Assembly: GCF_035645195.1 (NCBI RefSeq)
Contig: NZ_DASQNA010000005.1
Span: 1 to 36,089, forward strand
From: Paenibacillus sp.
GTDB lineage: Bacteria > Bacillota > Bacilli > Paenibacillales > YIM-B00363
Direction of reading: 5' to 3'
Length of the DNA: 36,089 nt
Shown here one piece after another: positions 1 through 6,819 of the stretch. Each line of letters begins with the position of its first letter. Position 1 is the first letter of the stretch. The notes beneath the pieces were generated by a model, which was given only the letters and a program-made list of their open reading frames with translations, did not search any database and was not told the DNA's origin. The translations under genes were made by a program, and so were the position numbers.

Positions 1-237
1 GGCTATTCGCCGCAGGCGGTCCCCGCTCGCGCCCATTAGGCGCAGTTTTGCGGCTATTCGCCGCAGGCGGACCCCGCTCGCGCCCATTTGGCGCAGTTTT
101 GCGGCTATTCGCCGCAGGCGGTCCCCGCTCGCGCCCATTAGGCGCAGTTTTGCGGCTATTCGCCGCAGGCGGACCCCGCTCGCACCCATTAGGCGCAGTT
201 TTGCGGCTATTCGCCGCTGCCGGACCCCCTGTTACTT
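1..237. repeat. 51-bp tandem repeat (minisatellite), array A, about 4.6 copies
   Basis: Units begin at 1, 52, 103, 154 and 205, each starting GGCTATTCGCCGC and ending CGCAGTTTTGC. Copies differ by single bases (for example GGTCCCC or GGACCCC, CATTAGG or CATTTGG), and the last copy decays after about 237. The unit contains the short inverted repeats GCGGC..GCCGC and CCGCAGGCGG. Because 51 is divisible by 3, every unit encodes the same 17 residues in an open frame, but no start signal or known protein supports translation. The array begins at the window edge, so its true length is unknown. It is not similar in sequence to the other two arrays in the window, although the period is identical. Confidence 0.93.
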
Positions 238-249
238 ATGCAGCTCCTC

Positions 250-414
250 TTACGGCACCGGCAGCTCCTGGCCCGCCGCGGCGGAACGCTCTGTCGTCTC
301 GATCACCGCGATATTGCGCAGCGCCTGCTCCGGCTTCACCATCAACTCCGCGCCGCGGTACAAATGATCCGCCAAGTTCGCGTAGCACAGCGCGCTCCAT
401 GACGGGTTTGGCCA
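250..414 (-). pseudogene. C-terminal remnant of a Gfo/Idh/MocA-family oxidoreductase
   Basis: On the minus strand, a frame closed by TAA at 250-252 reads about 55 residues, including WSALCYANLADHLYRG, ELMVKPEQALRNIAVIE and AAAGQELPVP. This pattern (YxxLxxHL.G.xxxVxPExALRxIxVIExxxRSAxxGxxxxVP) is the usual C-terminal end of Gfo/Idh/MocA NAD(P)-dependent sugar dehydrogenases. No start codon, Rossmann fold or EKP motif precedes it. The frame runs into a stop about 25 bases upstream and then into the promoter of the gene at 541. The rest of the gene, normally about 330-400 residues, is therefore missing. A different-frame ORF of 78 residues over the same bases looks like a shadow. The family call rests on recalled pattern only. 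Confidence 0.5.
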
Positions 415-457
415 AAACCTGAACGATATGACTATTTTTCATGAACATTCGCACCTC

Positions 458-512
458 TTGACACGGAACCATTTGGTTTCGTATTATACCATTATGTAAC
501 CATTAGGTTTCA
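458..512 (+). promoter_or_regulatory. Promoter with two palindromic operators (probable ArsR sites)
   Basis: A TTGACA box at 458-463 and a TATTAT box at 482-487 are separated by 18 bp. Two near-identical palindromes with core AACC-N4-GGTT lie at 467-478 (within the spacer) and 498-509 (at or just past the start of transcription). They are exactly 31 bp apart, about three helical turns, so two dimers would sit on the same DNA face. The first gene-encoded regulator downstream is an ArsR-family repressor, so autorepression is the simplest reading (inference). Confidence 0.65.
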
Positions 513-540
513 TAATAAATCGCTGAAAGGATACATTCGC

Positions 541-957
541 ATGCCATTGCAAGATATTCGTAAAACCGCCGTTTTCAAAGCCCCTATCGAGAAAGTTTGG
601 AACGCGGTGTCTACCTCTGAAGGAATTTCCGCTTGGTTTATGCCGAATGATTTGAAGCCCGAGCCAGGATATGAGTTTACGATTCAATCGCCGTTCGGCC
701 CTTCCCCTTGTAAAGTGCTGGAGGTCGACCCTCCTCATCGTCTCGTGTTCGCTTGGGATCGAGACGGCTGGATGGTTACGATCGAGCTTCAAGAACGAGG
801 CGAAGAGACGGAATTCACGCTGACCCACTCCGGCTGGGGCGATCCCGACGAAGTCGTCGCGCCGGCGAACGAGAAGCGTTCCGTCATCCGCGACCGGATG
901 AGCGGCGGCTGGGAGTCGATCGTGAACGAAAGGCTGCGGAAAGTGGTCGAAGGCTGA
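541..957 (+). CDS. SRPBCC (AHSA1/Bet v 1-like) domain protein
   Basis: This 138-residue protein has the length and pattern of the AHSA1-type SRPBCC family. It starts with [20 protein letters not shown] (helix-grip entry), continues with [20 protein letters not shown], and has the typical strand [11 protein letters not shown]. It ends in a long helix containing [17 protein letters not shown]. Members bind hydrophobic ligands in a deep pocket. The ligand here is unknown. The ATG follows a GAAAGGA box at 524-530. Its stop overlaps the start of the downstream ArsR gene by one base (TGATG), so the two are translationally coupled. The ArsR plus AHSA1 pairing is very common in Bacillota and usually autoregulated. 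Cytosolic; the physiological role is not evident from context. Confidence 0.9.
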   Translation: MPLQDIRKTAVFKAPIEKVWNAVSTSEGISAWFMPNDLKPEPGYEFTIQSPFGPSPCKVLEVDPPHRLVFAWDRDGWMVTIELQERGEETEFTLTHSGWGDPDEVVAPANEKRSVIRDRMSGGWESIVNERLRKVVEG

Positions 958-1280
958 TGCCGGCGGCGCGCAAACACGATGTGTTTCAAGCGGTCGCGGA
1001 TCCGACGCGGCGGCGAATTTTGCAGCTTCTCGCTCACGGCGAACTGCCGGTAACGGTCATCAGCAGCCATTTCCCGATGAGCCGAACGGCGGTGTCCAAG
1101 CATTTACGCATTTTATCGGAGTCCGAGCTGGTCGGAATGGTGAAGGCGGGGCGGGAGAAACGATACCGTCTCCATCCGGAGGCGTTTCTGGAGCTGAAGG
1201 ATTGGCTTGCGTATTTCGACCGGTTTTGGGACAACAAAATTTCGATGCTGCGCCATCTCGTGGAAAAAGAAGATGAATAA
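957..1280 (+). CDS. ArsR-family winged-helix transcriptional regulator
   Basis: This is a 107-residue regulator starting at the ATG of the TGATG overlap with the preceding gene. The family hallmark FQAVADPTRRRILQLLAHGE opens the protein. The recognition helix lies in MSRTAVSKHLRILSESELV, and the wing in VKAGREKRYRLHPEAF. No cysteine pair of the metal-sensing ArsR proteins is seen, which fits the SdpR-like subgroup that travels with SRPBCC proteins. It probably represses its own operon through the AACC-N4-GGTT palindromes at 467-478 and 498-509 (inference). A longer in-frame ORF exists upstream, but it would overlap the SRPBCC gene and lacks a ribosome binding site. Confidence 0.9.
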   Translation: MPAARKHDVFQAVADPTRRRILQLLAHGELPVTVISSHFPMSRTAVSKHLRILSESELVGMVKAGREKRYRLHPEAFLELKDWLAYFDRFWDNKISMLRHLVEKEDE

Positions 1281-1286
1281 CCGAAG

Positions 1287-1316
1287 CGGGCCGCCGAAGG
1301 GCGGTCTCTTTTCTTT
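1287..1316 (+). terminator. Rho-independent terminator of the SRPBCC-ArsR operon
   Basis: Seven base pairs, GGCCGCC (1289-1295) with GGCGGTC (1300-1306), close a GAAG loop and are followed by a T-rich run (TCTCTTTTCTTT). It lies 8 bases after the arsR stop codon. Confidence 0.8.
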
Positions 1317-1325
1317 AGTGGAACC

Positions 1326-1378
1326 TTGACAATAGGGGAACGTTTGTTCTATTATTAACTCATGGGAACAAACGTTCT
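1326..1378 (+). promoter_or_regulatory. Sigma-A-like promoter with two LexA (SOS) boxes
   Basis: TTGACA at 1326-1331 and TATTAT at 1350-1355 are spaced by 18 bp. GAAC-GTTT-GTTC at 1338-1349 fills the spacer. GAAC-AAAC-GTTC at 1366-1377 lies just after the expected start of transcription. Both match the Bacillota LexA/DinR core GAAC-N4-GTTC without mismatch and are spaced by 28 bp. Binding at either would block polymerase. LexA control is inferred from the consensus; no lexA gene is in the window. Confidence 0.72.
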
Positions 1379-1396
1379 AATCGAGGTGAACACATC

Positions 1397-1540
1397 ATGA
1401 CGAACCGAAGCGACACGGCCAAACCTCAGTTCAAATACGTCCCTTGCGAATGCTGCGAGTACCCCGTGGCCGTCCCCGCCGACGCCGCCGCGGCAGTTTG
1501 CATCGCCTGCCCGCAGTGCGGGCATCGAAGCTGCTCGTAA
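1397..1540 (+). CDS. Cysteine-rich microprotein (zinc-ribbon-like), probably SOS-controlled
   Basis: This 47-residue ORF starts with ATG 8 bases after a GAGGTGA ribosome binding site (1383-1389), directly behind the double LexA-box promoter. It has six cysteines, at about residues 17, 19, 20, 35, 38 and 41, plus His43 and Cys46. The pattern CxCC...CxxCxxCGHxxC could bind one or two zinc ions. The first motif sits in FKYVPCECCEYPV. No known family is recognised. Translation is supported by the promoter, the ribosome binding site and the metal-ligand pattern, not by homology. It could be a small DNA-damage-induced regulator or adaptor, but that is speculation. Confidence 0.68.
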   Translation: MTNRSDTAKPQFKYVPCECCEYPVAVPADAAAAVCIACPQCGHRSCS

Positions 1541-1558
1541 CATCACACAGCGCGGGGG

Positions 1559-1759
1559 TTATAGGGCGAACTCCGCAAATAAATTCGCGGCCCCGACAAG
1601 CGAGCAAGCCAGACCGCCGAAACGCGTGCTCCAGAGATACAGCGCGGAAGGCTCCGTCCCGTCTCTCGACGTCCACTGCTCGGTCAGCCTCCAGAATAGC
1701 GGCGCCTTGAACAGCATCAACATTCCTGCGACGATTAAAAATATACCCATTAATATCAT
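1559..1759 (-). CDS. Small membrane protein, DUF6199-like
   Basis: A 66-residue protein starting MILMGIFLIVAGMLMLFKAP. One transmembrane helix occupies about residues 2-18, then a short loop LFWRLTEQWTSRDG, then a second hydrophobic stretch around FGGLACSLVGAANLFAE. The layout (helix, FxxxTExW..., helix with G-rich core) resembles the small two-helix proteins annotated as DUF6199 in Bacillota, recalled rather than searched. The start at 1759 is chosen because GGAAAGG lies 9-10 bases upstream. Upstream in-frame starts (up to 1810) lack a ribosome binding site. The function is unknown. It is convergent with the cysteine-rich microprotein. Confidence 0.62.
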   Translation of the reverse strand: MILMGIFLIVAGMLMLFKAPLFWRLTEQWTSRDGTEPSALYLWSTRFGGLACSLVGAANLFAEFAL

Positions 1760-1874
1760 GTCATTGCACCTTTCCAGTAGAACGGCCATCGACTCAAAGG
1801 GAGCGATCATCCGTTAGGGTGTTCGACTTGCGAGGCAAAATTAGGCGCTCGTTACCGGAGCGACGCGCGGCGAC

Positions 1875-2480
1875 TCAAACCTTCTTTCGCCGCCCGACTG
1901 CCCATGCGACGGCGGCCGACAACAACGCGCCTCCCGCCAGCGCCGCGAAGATCCCCCAACGGGAGCCGCCGGCGTTCGCGGGCTGCTCCCCCGCCGACGG
2001 CCGCGACGGGACGGACGCTCGTCCCGCTCCGGCCGGCTCGACGATCTCGAGCGCCGGGCCGAGTTCCGCCGTCAACGCGGCGCTCGACTCCAGCGGAGCC
2101 GTCCTCGTGCACAGCCCGGTTTCCAACCGCTCCAACGGACCGGTTGCGAACACGATATACTCCCGGCCGACTTCGAAGTCTTCGTATCCGCAGCTCGCGC
2201 CGCTCACCGCGGTCCGGACGATGACCTGCTTCGTGCGAACGCCTTTCCATGACGCGTCCACCTCGAACGCAACCCGCATCGGATCCGCGCTGGAGCGCAT
2301 CTTCCCGCCGACTTCCGCTTCGATCTCGACGACTTCGCCAGCGAATATGGCGGTCTGCCGCTCGCGATCCTCCGCCAGCGGAGGCGGCTCCGCGCAAGAG
2401 CATGCCGCCGCCTGCGGCGGCGCGAACGTTAGCCCCGCCGCCATAACCAACCCGACGAGACACAGCGCCGGTTTATTCAT
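1875..2480 (-). CDS. Secreted TIMP/NTR-like protein with C-terminal membrane anchor
   Basis: This 201-residue protein has a signal peptide (residues 1-26, ending QAAA) followed directly by CSCAEPP, so signal cleavage would leave Cys27 at the mature N-terminus. Further cysteines occur in SGASCGYEDF and TGLCTRTAP. The middle section (GEVVEIEAEV..., VAFEVDASWKGV, VIVRTAVSG, VGREYIVFATG) fits the OB-fold NTR domain of bacterial tissue-inhibitor-of-metalloproteinase-like proteins. A transmembrane helix (about 174-194, WGIFAALAGGALLSAAVAWAVG) followed by RRKK ends it, so it should be anchored outside the membrane. The start follows GAGGTGAGGGG. The role is unknown. Confidence 0.78.
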   Translation of the reverse strand: MNKPALCLVGLVMAAGLTFAPPQAAACSCAEPPPLAEDRERQTAIFAGEVVEIEAEVGGKMRSSADPMRVAFEVDASWKGVRTKQVIVRTAVSGASCGYEDFEVGREYIVFATGPLERLETGLCTRTAPLESSAALTAELGPALEIVEPAGAGRASVPSRPSAGEQPANAGGSRWGIFAALAGGALLSAAVAWAVGRRKKV

Positions 2481-2493
2481 CGTCCCCTCACCT

Positions 2494-2560
2494 CTTCGTC
2501 TTTCAGACGAAGGCGGCGTTACCGTGGTTGCGGACGATCGCGCCCGCGGCGTAAAGCCGC
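2494..2560. repeat. Short inverted repeats in an intergenic stretch (REP-like)
   Basis: CTTCGTCT and AGACGAAG (2494-2501 and 2505-2512) form a perfect 8-bp hairpin with a 3-base loop just upstream of the TIMP-like gene. Further on, GCGGC-GTAAA-GCCGC (2546-2560) lies in a G+C-rich block ending GCCCCTACGA. The second resembles scattered palindromic intergenic elements, but no second copy is seen in this window, so this is only a structural note. Confidence 0.35.
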
Positions 2561-2605
2561 GCCCCTACGAAGCGGCTTGTGCGGCATGCAGCCCGAACGT
2601 ACACT

Positions 2606-2800
2606 CTAAGCGGTATCTCGGTTCGAGCCGCGCAGGAGCTTCTGCGCCGTCTTGGATTTCCGTATGCTTCTGCCGCTCAACATAAACCATAAAATAATCC
2701 ACGACACGGAATTGATTCCGAAGATGAGCCAAAACGCGCTCCACAAAAACCACGGCGTATTCAAAACATACTCATAGATCCAAGTCTCGAAAAAGTTCAT
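2606..2800 (-). CDS. Short Trp-rich membrane peptide, unrecognised
   Basis: This 64-residue ORF starts with ATG 5 bases after a GGGGGCA box. Residues 1-42 are very hydrophobic and aromatic (ETWIYEYVLNTPWFLWSAFW, then LIFGINSVSWIILWFML). They probably form one or two membrane helices, followed by a basic tail with RSIRKSKTAQKLLRG. No family is recognised. An overlapping 62-residue ORF in another frame looks like a shadow because it lacks membrane or domain character. It lies divergent to the germinant receptor operon, so it might share spore-related control, which the sequence does not show. Confidence 0.45.
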   Translation of the reverse strand: MNFFETWIYEYVLNTPWFLWSAFWLIFGINSVSWIILWFMLSGRSIRKSKTAQKLLRGSNRDTA

Positions 2801-2929
2801 GCGACTGCCCCCGATCGGCTTCGATATTTGTCATGGTGCGCCTCGACCTGTTCCGTTATTCCATTCAAGGATAAGATCGCCCGCCGTTGGAAATACCATC
2901 CTTATTACGTAGAACCGGGTGAAGACTTC

Positions 2930-4471
2930 ATGAATGCCAACGCGAACGCGGCCTGCCCTCTACCGTTCCTGACAGATCTGAAGTCCAATGTGGATACGGT
3001 GTCCCGCATGCTGGGATACAGCGCCGATCTCCAGAAGCGCTCTTTCGCGATTCGTTTCGGAACGGATACGATTCTTGGCAGCTGTCTAAGCATCGACGGA
3101 CTCGCCGATTCCGTCTCCGTGCAAGCCGTGCTGAAATCCTTGCTTTACTCGAACGAGGAGAAGATGGCTTCCTTCCTCCCTTCGGCCGAGCTGCTGCCGG
3201 CGATTCGCGAACAGGTGCTTATTCATCACGAAGTTACCGAAATGTTCGATTTGGAAAGCGCTCTTAGCGGATTGCTCTCCGGAGACTCGCTGCTGCTGTT
3301 CGACGGGATCGACAAAGCGCTGCTCGTCCCGACCAAAGGGTGGAGTCAACGCACCGTCGGCGAGCCGTCGACGGAAAGCGTCGTGCGCGGCCCCCGCGAC
3401 GGCTTCACGGAAAACATTCGCGTCAACACGGCAAGCGTCCGGCGGCGGATCAAGCACCCCGCATTCCGGCTGATCTCCTTGGAGGTCGGAGTCCGAACGA
3501 ACACCGTCGTGGAAATTGGATATATCGAAGGCATCGTCAAAGAAGGTCTCGTCGACGAAGTCGTACGGCGAATTCGAAAAATCCAAATCGATGGCGTTCT
3601 AGAGAGCGGATATATCGAGGAAATGATTAACGATTCGCCCTTTTCCCCTTTCAGCACGATTCAAAATACGGAACGGCCGGACAAGGTGGCAGCCGCTCTG
3701 CTGGAGGGCAGAGTGGCTATATTTGTGGACAATACCCCGTTCGTGCTGACGGCGCCCACGTATTTTTGGGAATTTTTGCAGGCGTCCGACGATTACTATA
3801 ACCGGTTTTGGGCGGGATCGTTTTACCGGTCGGTCCGATACGTCGCGTTCATCATCAGCTTGGTGCTGCCGTCGATGTACGTCATGCTGCTTACGTTTCA
3901 TCAGGAAATGATCCCGACCCAACTGATCCTTACCATCGCTTCGGGCCGGGAGGTCGTGCCGTTCCCCGTACTGCTGGAAGCGCTCATTATGGAAATCGCG
4001 TTCGAACTCATGCGGGAGGCCGGTCTGCGCATGCCGAAGCCGATCGGGCAAGCCGTAAGCATCGTCGGATCGTTGATTATCGGCCAAGCCGCCGTGCAGG
4101 CGGGCCTCGTGTCGCCCTCGATGGTCATTATCGTAGCGGTCACCGGGATTGCTTCCTTCGTCATTCCGAATTACGGCGCTTCCTTCGCGATCCGCGTCCT
4201 GCGCTTCCCGCTCCTGATCGCCTCGGGGGCGTTCGGCTTGCTCGGATTTGCGACCGTATTCTTCATGATCGTCATTCATGCGCTATCGATCCGTTCCTTC
4301 GGGGAAAGCTATTTCGCGCCGATGACGCCGTTCAAAGCGGGAGATCAGAAGGACGTCATGTTCCGCCCGCCGTGGTGGAGCATGAAGAAGCGCCCGGAAA
4401 TGGCTCAAGACTCGCGCCGCGAAGGCCCCGGCTATCCTCATCCCCCTCGGGAGGGGCAGGGCGATGAATGA
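2930..4471 (+). CDS. Spore germination protein, GerA family (A subunit)
   Basis: A 513-residue GerA-type subunit of a germinant receptor in the inner spore membrane. The N-terminal hydrophilic part (1-290) carries the family motif VVRGPRDGFTENIRVNT (151-167), RLISLEVGVRT (180-190), YIEGIV and the paired VLESGYIEEMI. The C-terminal half has membrane helices around 304-323, 345-362, 378-396, 397-412 and 427-452. The length is normal. The ATG at 2930 is preferred (GGGTGA 8 bases upstream). The ORF extends 34 codons further to a TTG with no ribosome binding site. The stop overlaps the next gene's region, giving an A-C-B operon order. It likely senses nutrients with the B subunit. The ligand cannot be told. 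Confidence 0.95.
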   Translation: MNANANAACPLPFLTDLKSNVDTVSRMLGYSADLQKRSFAIRFGTDTILGSCLSIDGLADSVSVQAVLKSLLYSNEEKMASFLPSAELLPAIREQVLIHHEVTEMFDLESALSGLLSGDSLLLFDGIDKALLVPTKGWSQRTVGEPSTESVVRGPRDGFTENIRVNTASVRRRIKHPAFRLISLEVGVRTNTVVEIGYIEGIVKEGLVDEVVRRIRKIQIDGVLESGYIEEMINDSPFSPFSTIQNTERPDKVAAALLEGRVAIFVDNTPFVLTAPTYFWEFLQASDDYYNRFWAGSFYRSVRYVAFIISLVLPSMYVMLLTFHQEMIPTQLILTIASGREVVPFPVLLEALIMEIAFELMREAGLRMPKPIGQAVSIVGSLIIGQAAVQAGLVSPSMVIIVAVTGIASFVIPNYGASFAIRVLRFPLLIASGAFGLLGFATVFFMIVIHALSIRSFGESYFAPMTPFKAGDQKDVMFRPPWWSMKKRPEMAQDSRREGPGYPHPPREGQGDE

Positions 4472-4482
4472 GGGGGACGGCC

Positions 4483-5700
4483 ATGACACGGACGAACCGT
4501 TTGCTGTATTGCTTCCTGCTGCTCTTTCTGCTGCCGGGCTGCGTCACCATGTCGCCGCAAATCAACGACCTCGCCATCGTGACGGCGGTAGGCATCGATC
4601 TCGGCGACGAGCCCGGAGAGGTGCGGGTGACGGCGCAAATCGTCCGCGCCGCGGACGCGCGCGGGCAGACCGGGGCTCCGTCCGGGGGCATCGGTCAGCC
4701 GATTCATTCGATCGCGGCCGAAGGCCGGACCATCTTCGAAGCGATTCGCAATATGGCTCGCTTCTCGACGCGCAGAATTTATTGGGCGCACAACTTCGTC
4801 ATCGTGATGAACGACGAGTACGCGAAGCAAGGCATCACGGACATGATCGACTTCTTCACGAGAAACCACCAACTGCGAATGCGCACGTGGGTGCTGGTGA
4901 CGCCGGACCCGGCCAGCCAAGTCGTGTCCACGATTACCGGACTCGAAGTCATTCCCGGAGAAGGGATCGACAAGCTGTTCCGATACAACCGCATCGTGGC
5001 CGAGGCGCCGCGAACCAACATGATGCGGCTCCAAGAGTCGTTCCTCAGCGAAAGTACGCACCCGGTTATCGCCAAGGCCGAGCTGAAAGGCCGCGGCATT
5101 CCGAACAAGCACCCCGAGCGGCTCGGGGCGATCGATCAGGTGGAGCTTTCCGGAACGGCCGTGTTTCGAGGAGACCGGTTCATCGGGTATTTGTCGCCGA
5201 CGACGTCCCGCTCGCTGCTGTATTTTATCGAAAAAGTCGACTCGGCGATTTACACCCTTCCTTGCCCAGTGGCATCATCGGGCAATAACAATGCGTTCGC
5301 TTCGTTCGAAATGGTAGGAAACCGCTTCTCCGTCAACCCGGCGATGGAAAACGGAAAGCCCTCCTTCCGAGTCCGATTGTCCGCCGATGTCAACTTCGTC
5401 GAAACCGGCTGCAGAATTCCAATGCAGCGAATGAAACCGATGCTGGAGGACCAACTCGAGGAACAAATCGAGAGCGAGTTTCGCGAGTTTTACCGCGCGA
5501 TGCAGGAGGAATATAAAGTAGACGCGATGAAGCTGGGGGAGGTCGTGCACAACCGGTATCCCGCGCAGTGGAACGACATCAAGCACCGATGGACGGATCT
5601 GTTCCCTACGTTGGACATCCAGACGCAGGTCGATGTGAATATCCGAAGCACCGTATTGAAAGTGAAAGCGCCGATATCCGAAAAGAGGGAAACCGAATGA
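4483..5700 (+). CDS. Spore germination lipoprotein, GerC family (Ger(x)C)
   Basis: A 405-residue lipoprotein with a signal peptide and lipobox LLPGC (lipidated Cys20 with this start). Family features follow: INDLAIVTAVGIDLG, the N-terminal VTAQIVR strand, and GRTIFEAIRNMARFSTRRIYWAH. Later segments include VELSGTAVFRGDRFIGYLS and the C-terminal domain starting FRVRLSADVNFVE. It is the C subunit of the germinant receptor, needed with A and B for germination. The ATG at 4483 has AGGGGG 6 bases upstream. An in-frame ATG at 4468 overlaps the gerA stop (ATGA) and is the alternative, adding five residues before the signal peptide. The stop overlaps the next start by four bases. Confidence 0.94.
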   Translation: MTRTNRLLYCFLLLFLLPGCVTMSPQINDLAIVTAVGIDLGDEPGEVRVTAQIVRAADARGQTGAPSGGIGQPIHSIAAEGRTIFEAIRNMARFSTRRIYWAHNFVIVMNDEYAKQGITDMIDFFTRNHQLRMRTWVLVTPDPASQVVSTITGLEVIPGEGIDKLFRYNRIVAEAPRTNMMRLQESFLSESTHPVIAKAELKGRGIPNKHPERLGAIDQVELSGTAVFRGDRFIGYLSPTTSRSLLYFIEKVDSAIYTLPCPVASSGNNNAFASFEMVGNRFSVNPAMENGKPSFRVRLSADVNFVETGCRIPMQRMKPMLEDQLEEQIESEFREFYRAMQEEYKVDAMKLGEVVHNRYPAQWNDIKHRWTDLFPTLDIQTQVDVNIRSTVLKVKAPISEKRETE

Positions 5701-6815
5701 GAGTACAAATTACGAACGGCATGTTCATGGTGCTGATCGTGAATATGATTTACGCCAAGGCGATCGGCGTGACGCAAAGCATGATGGTCGGGGAAGCCGG
5801 CTCCGCCATTTGGCTGTCCACGTCCTTCGCCACGCTGCAGGGGCTCGCGATCATGTTTGTTACGGTGCTTGCCGCCCGCCATGCCCCCCGGCGGGATGTC
5901 ATGGATCAGGCGTCGCATCTGCTCGGTTCGTGGGCCGGAAAACTGTTAGGGATCGTGTTCTTCGTTTTTTTCCTGGGGGCTTACGGAGGATTCATGGTGA
6001 CGTTCGTGTACCATCTCATGGATTACTTCTTGCCCGATACGCCTACCTATATTTTTATTCTCGCCGCGTTAATCGTCGGACTGTTCGGCGCGTATCACGG
6101 CATCGAGGTGATGGGCCGCATGGCGTACGTGGGCATCGCCGCGATCATCGCCTTGAACATCCTTATCATGATCGGATCGGTATTCGACCTTGATATCCGC
6201 AACATCATGCCCCTATTTGAGGAAGGGGTGCTCCGGACCGTGCTCGCCAGCAGGCACAGCGATACCGATTGGGCCGTGGCGACCATGATGGCGGCGATCA
6301 TCCTGCCGACCGTGAAGCGTCCGGATCGATGGGCGTCTTCCGGCTGCGCCGGCATTTTGTTCGGGTGGGTATTCACCGTCATTTGGCCGATATTGGAGAG
6401 CGGCGTATTGTCCGCGGCGGTCGTGCAGCAATATTTCGTAGCCTGCATGCAGCTGGCGAGAAGCGCCCATCTGGGCTACTTCATACAGCGATACGAAATG
6501 ATCATGGTCGCCTTCTTCTCCATATCGTCGCTGATCCAAATCATGATGGGGTTGTTCTGCGCCGCCCATTCGCTTTCGAAAACGTTCGGGCTCAAAGATT
6601 ACCGCCCAATGCTCATTCCCGCGGGGCTCGCGTTGGGCGCGAGCGGATATTGGACGGTCGCCGACCATATGCGCGCCCATTCGTTAATGCATGAAGTATG
6701 GCCGTGGGTGGCGCTGCCGATCGCCTTCGCGATGCCGTTCTTGATGTGGGGGCTGAACGTCGTATTCAAAAAGAAAGGAACCTCCGGCCATTCCAGCGTC
6801 GGTTCCGCAAATTAA
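5697..6815 (+). CDS. Spore germination permease, GerB family (B subunit)
   Basis: A 372-residue polytopic membrane protein of the GerB branch of the APC superfamily, with about ten helices. It opens RVQITNGMFMVLIVNMIYAK and has the typical second-helix region GSAIWLSTSFATLQGLAIM. Then come SHLLGSWAGKLLGIVFFVFF, TYIFILAALIVGLFGAYHG and IAAIIALNILIMIGSVFDL. The start ATG at 5697 forms an ATGA overlap with gerC. It is thought to form the ligand-binding channel subunit. The charged-to-aromatic pattern near DWAVATMMAAIILPTVKRP is usual for the family. The stop lies 4 bases from the convergent ZIP-like gene, and no terminator is visible. Confidence 0.94.
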   Translation: MRVQITNGMFMVLIVNMIYAKAIGVTQSMMVGEAGSAIWLSTSFATLQGLAIMFVTVLAARHAPRRDVMDQASHLLGSWAGKLLGIVFFVFFLGAYGGFMVTFVYHLMDYFLPDTPTYIFILAALIVGLFGAYHGIEVMGRMAYVGIAAIIALNILIMIGSVFDLDIRNIMPLFEEGVLRTVLASRHSDTDWAVATMMAAIILPTVKRPDRWASSGCAGILFGWVFTVIWPILESGVLSAAVVQQYFVACMQLARSAHLGYFIQRYEMIMVAFFSISSLIQIMMGLFCAAHSLSKTFGLKDYRPMLIPAGLALGASGYWTVADHMRAHSLMHEVWPWVALPIAFAMPFLMWGLNVVFKKKGTSGHSSVGSAN

Positions 6816-6819
6816 CCGG

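Noticed and set aside
236-472. Minus-strand ORF of 78 residues with an ATG start
   Set aside because: It covers the same bases as the oxidoreductase remnant but in another frame, and its Gly/Arg/Ala-rich end has no pattern of a protein family.
2565-2753. Minus-strand ORF of 62 residues overlapping the Trp-rich peptide
   Set aside because: Lower hydrophobic order and no better start signal than the overlapping 64-residue frame, which has GGGGG ahead of its ATG.
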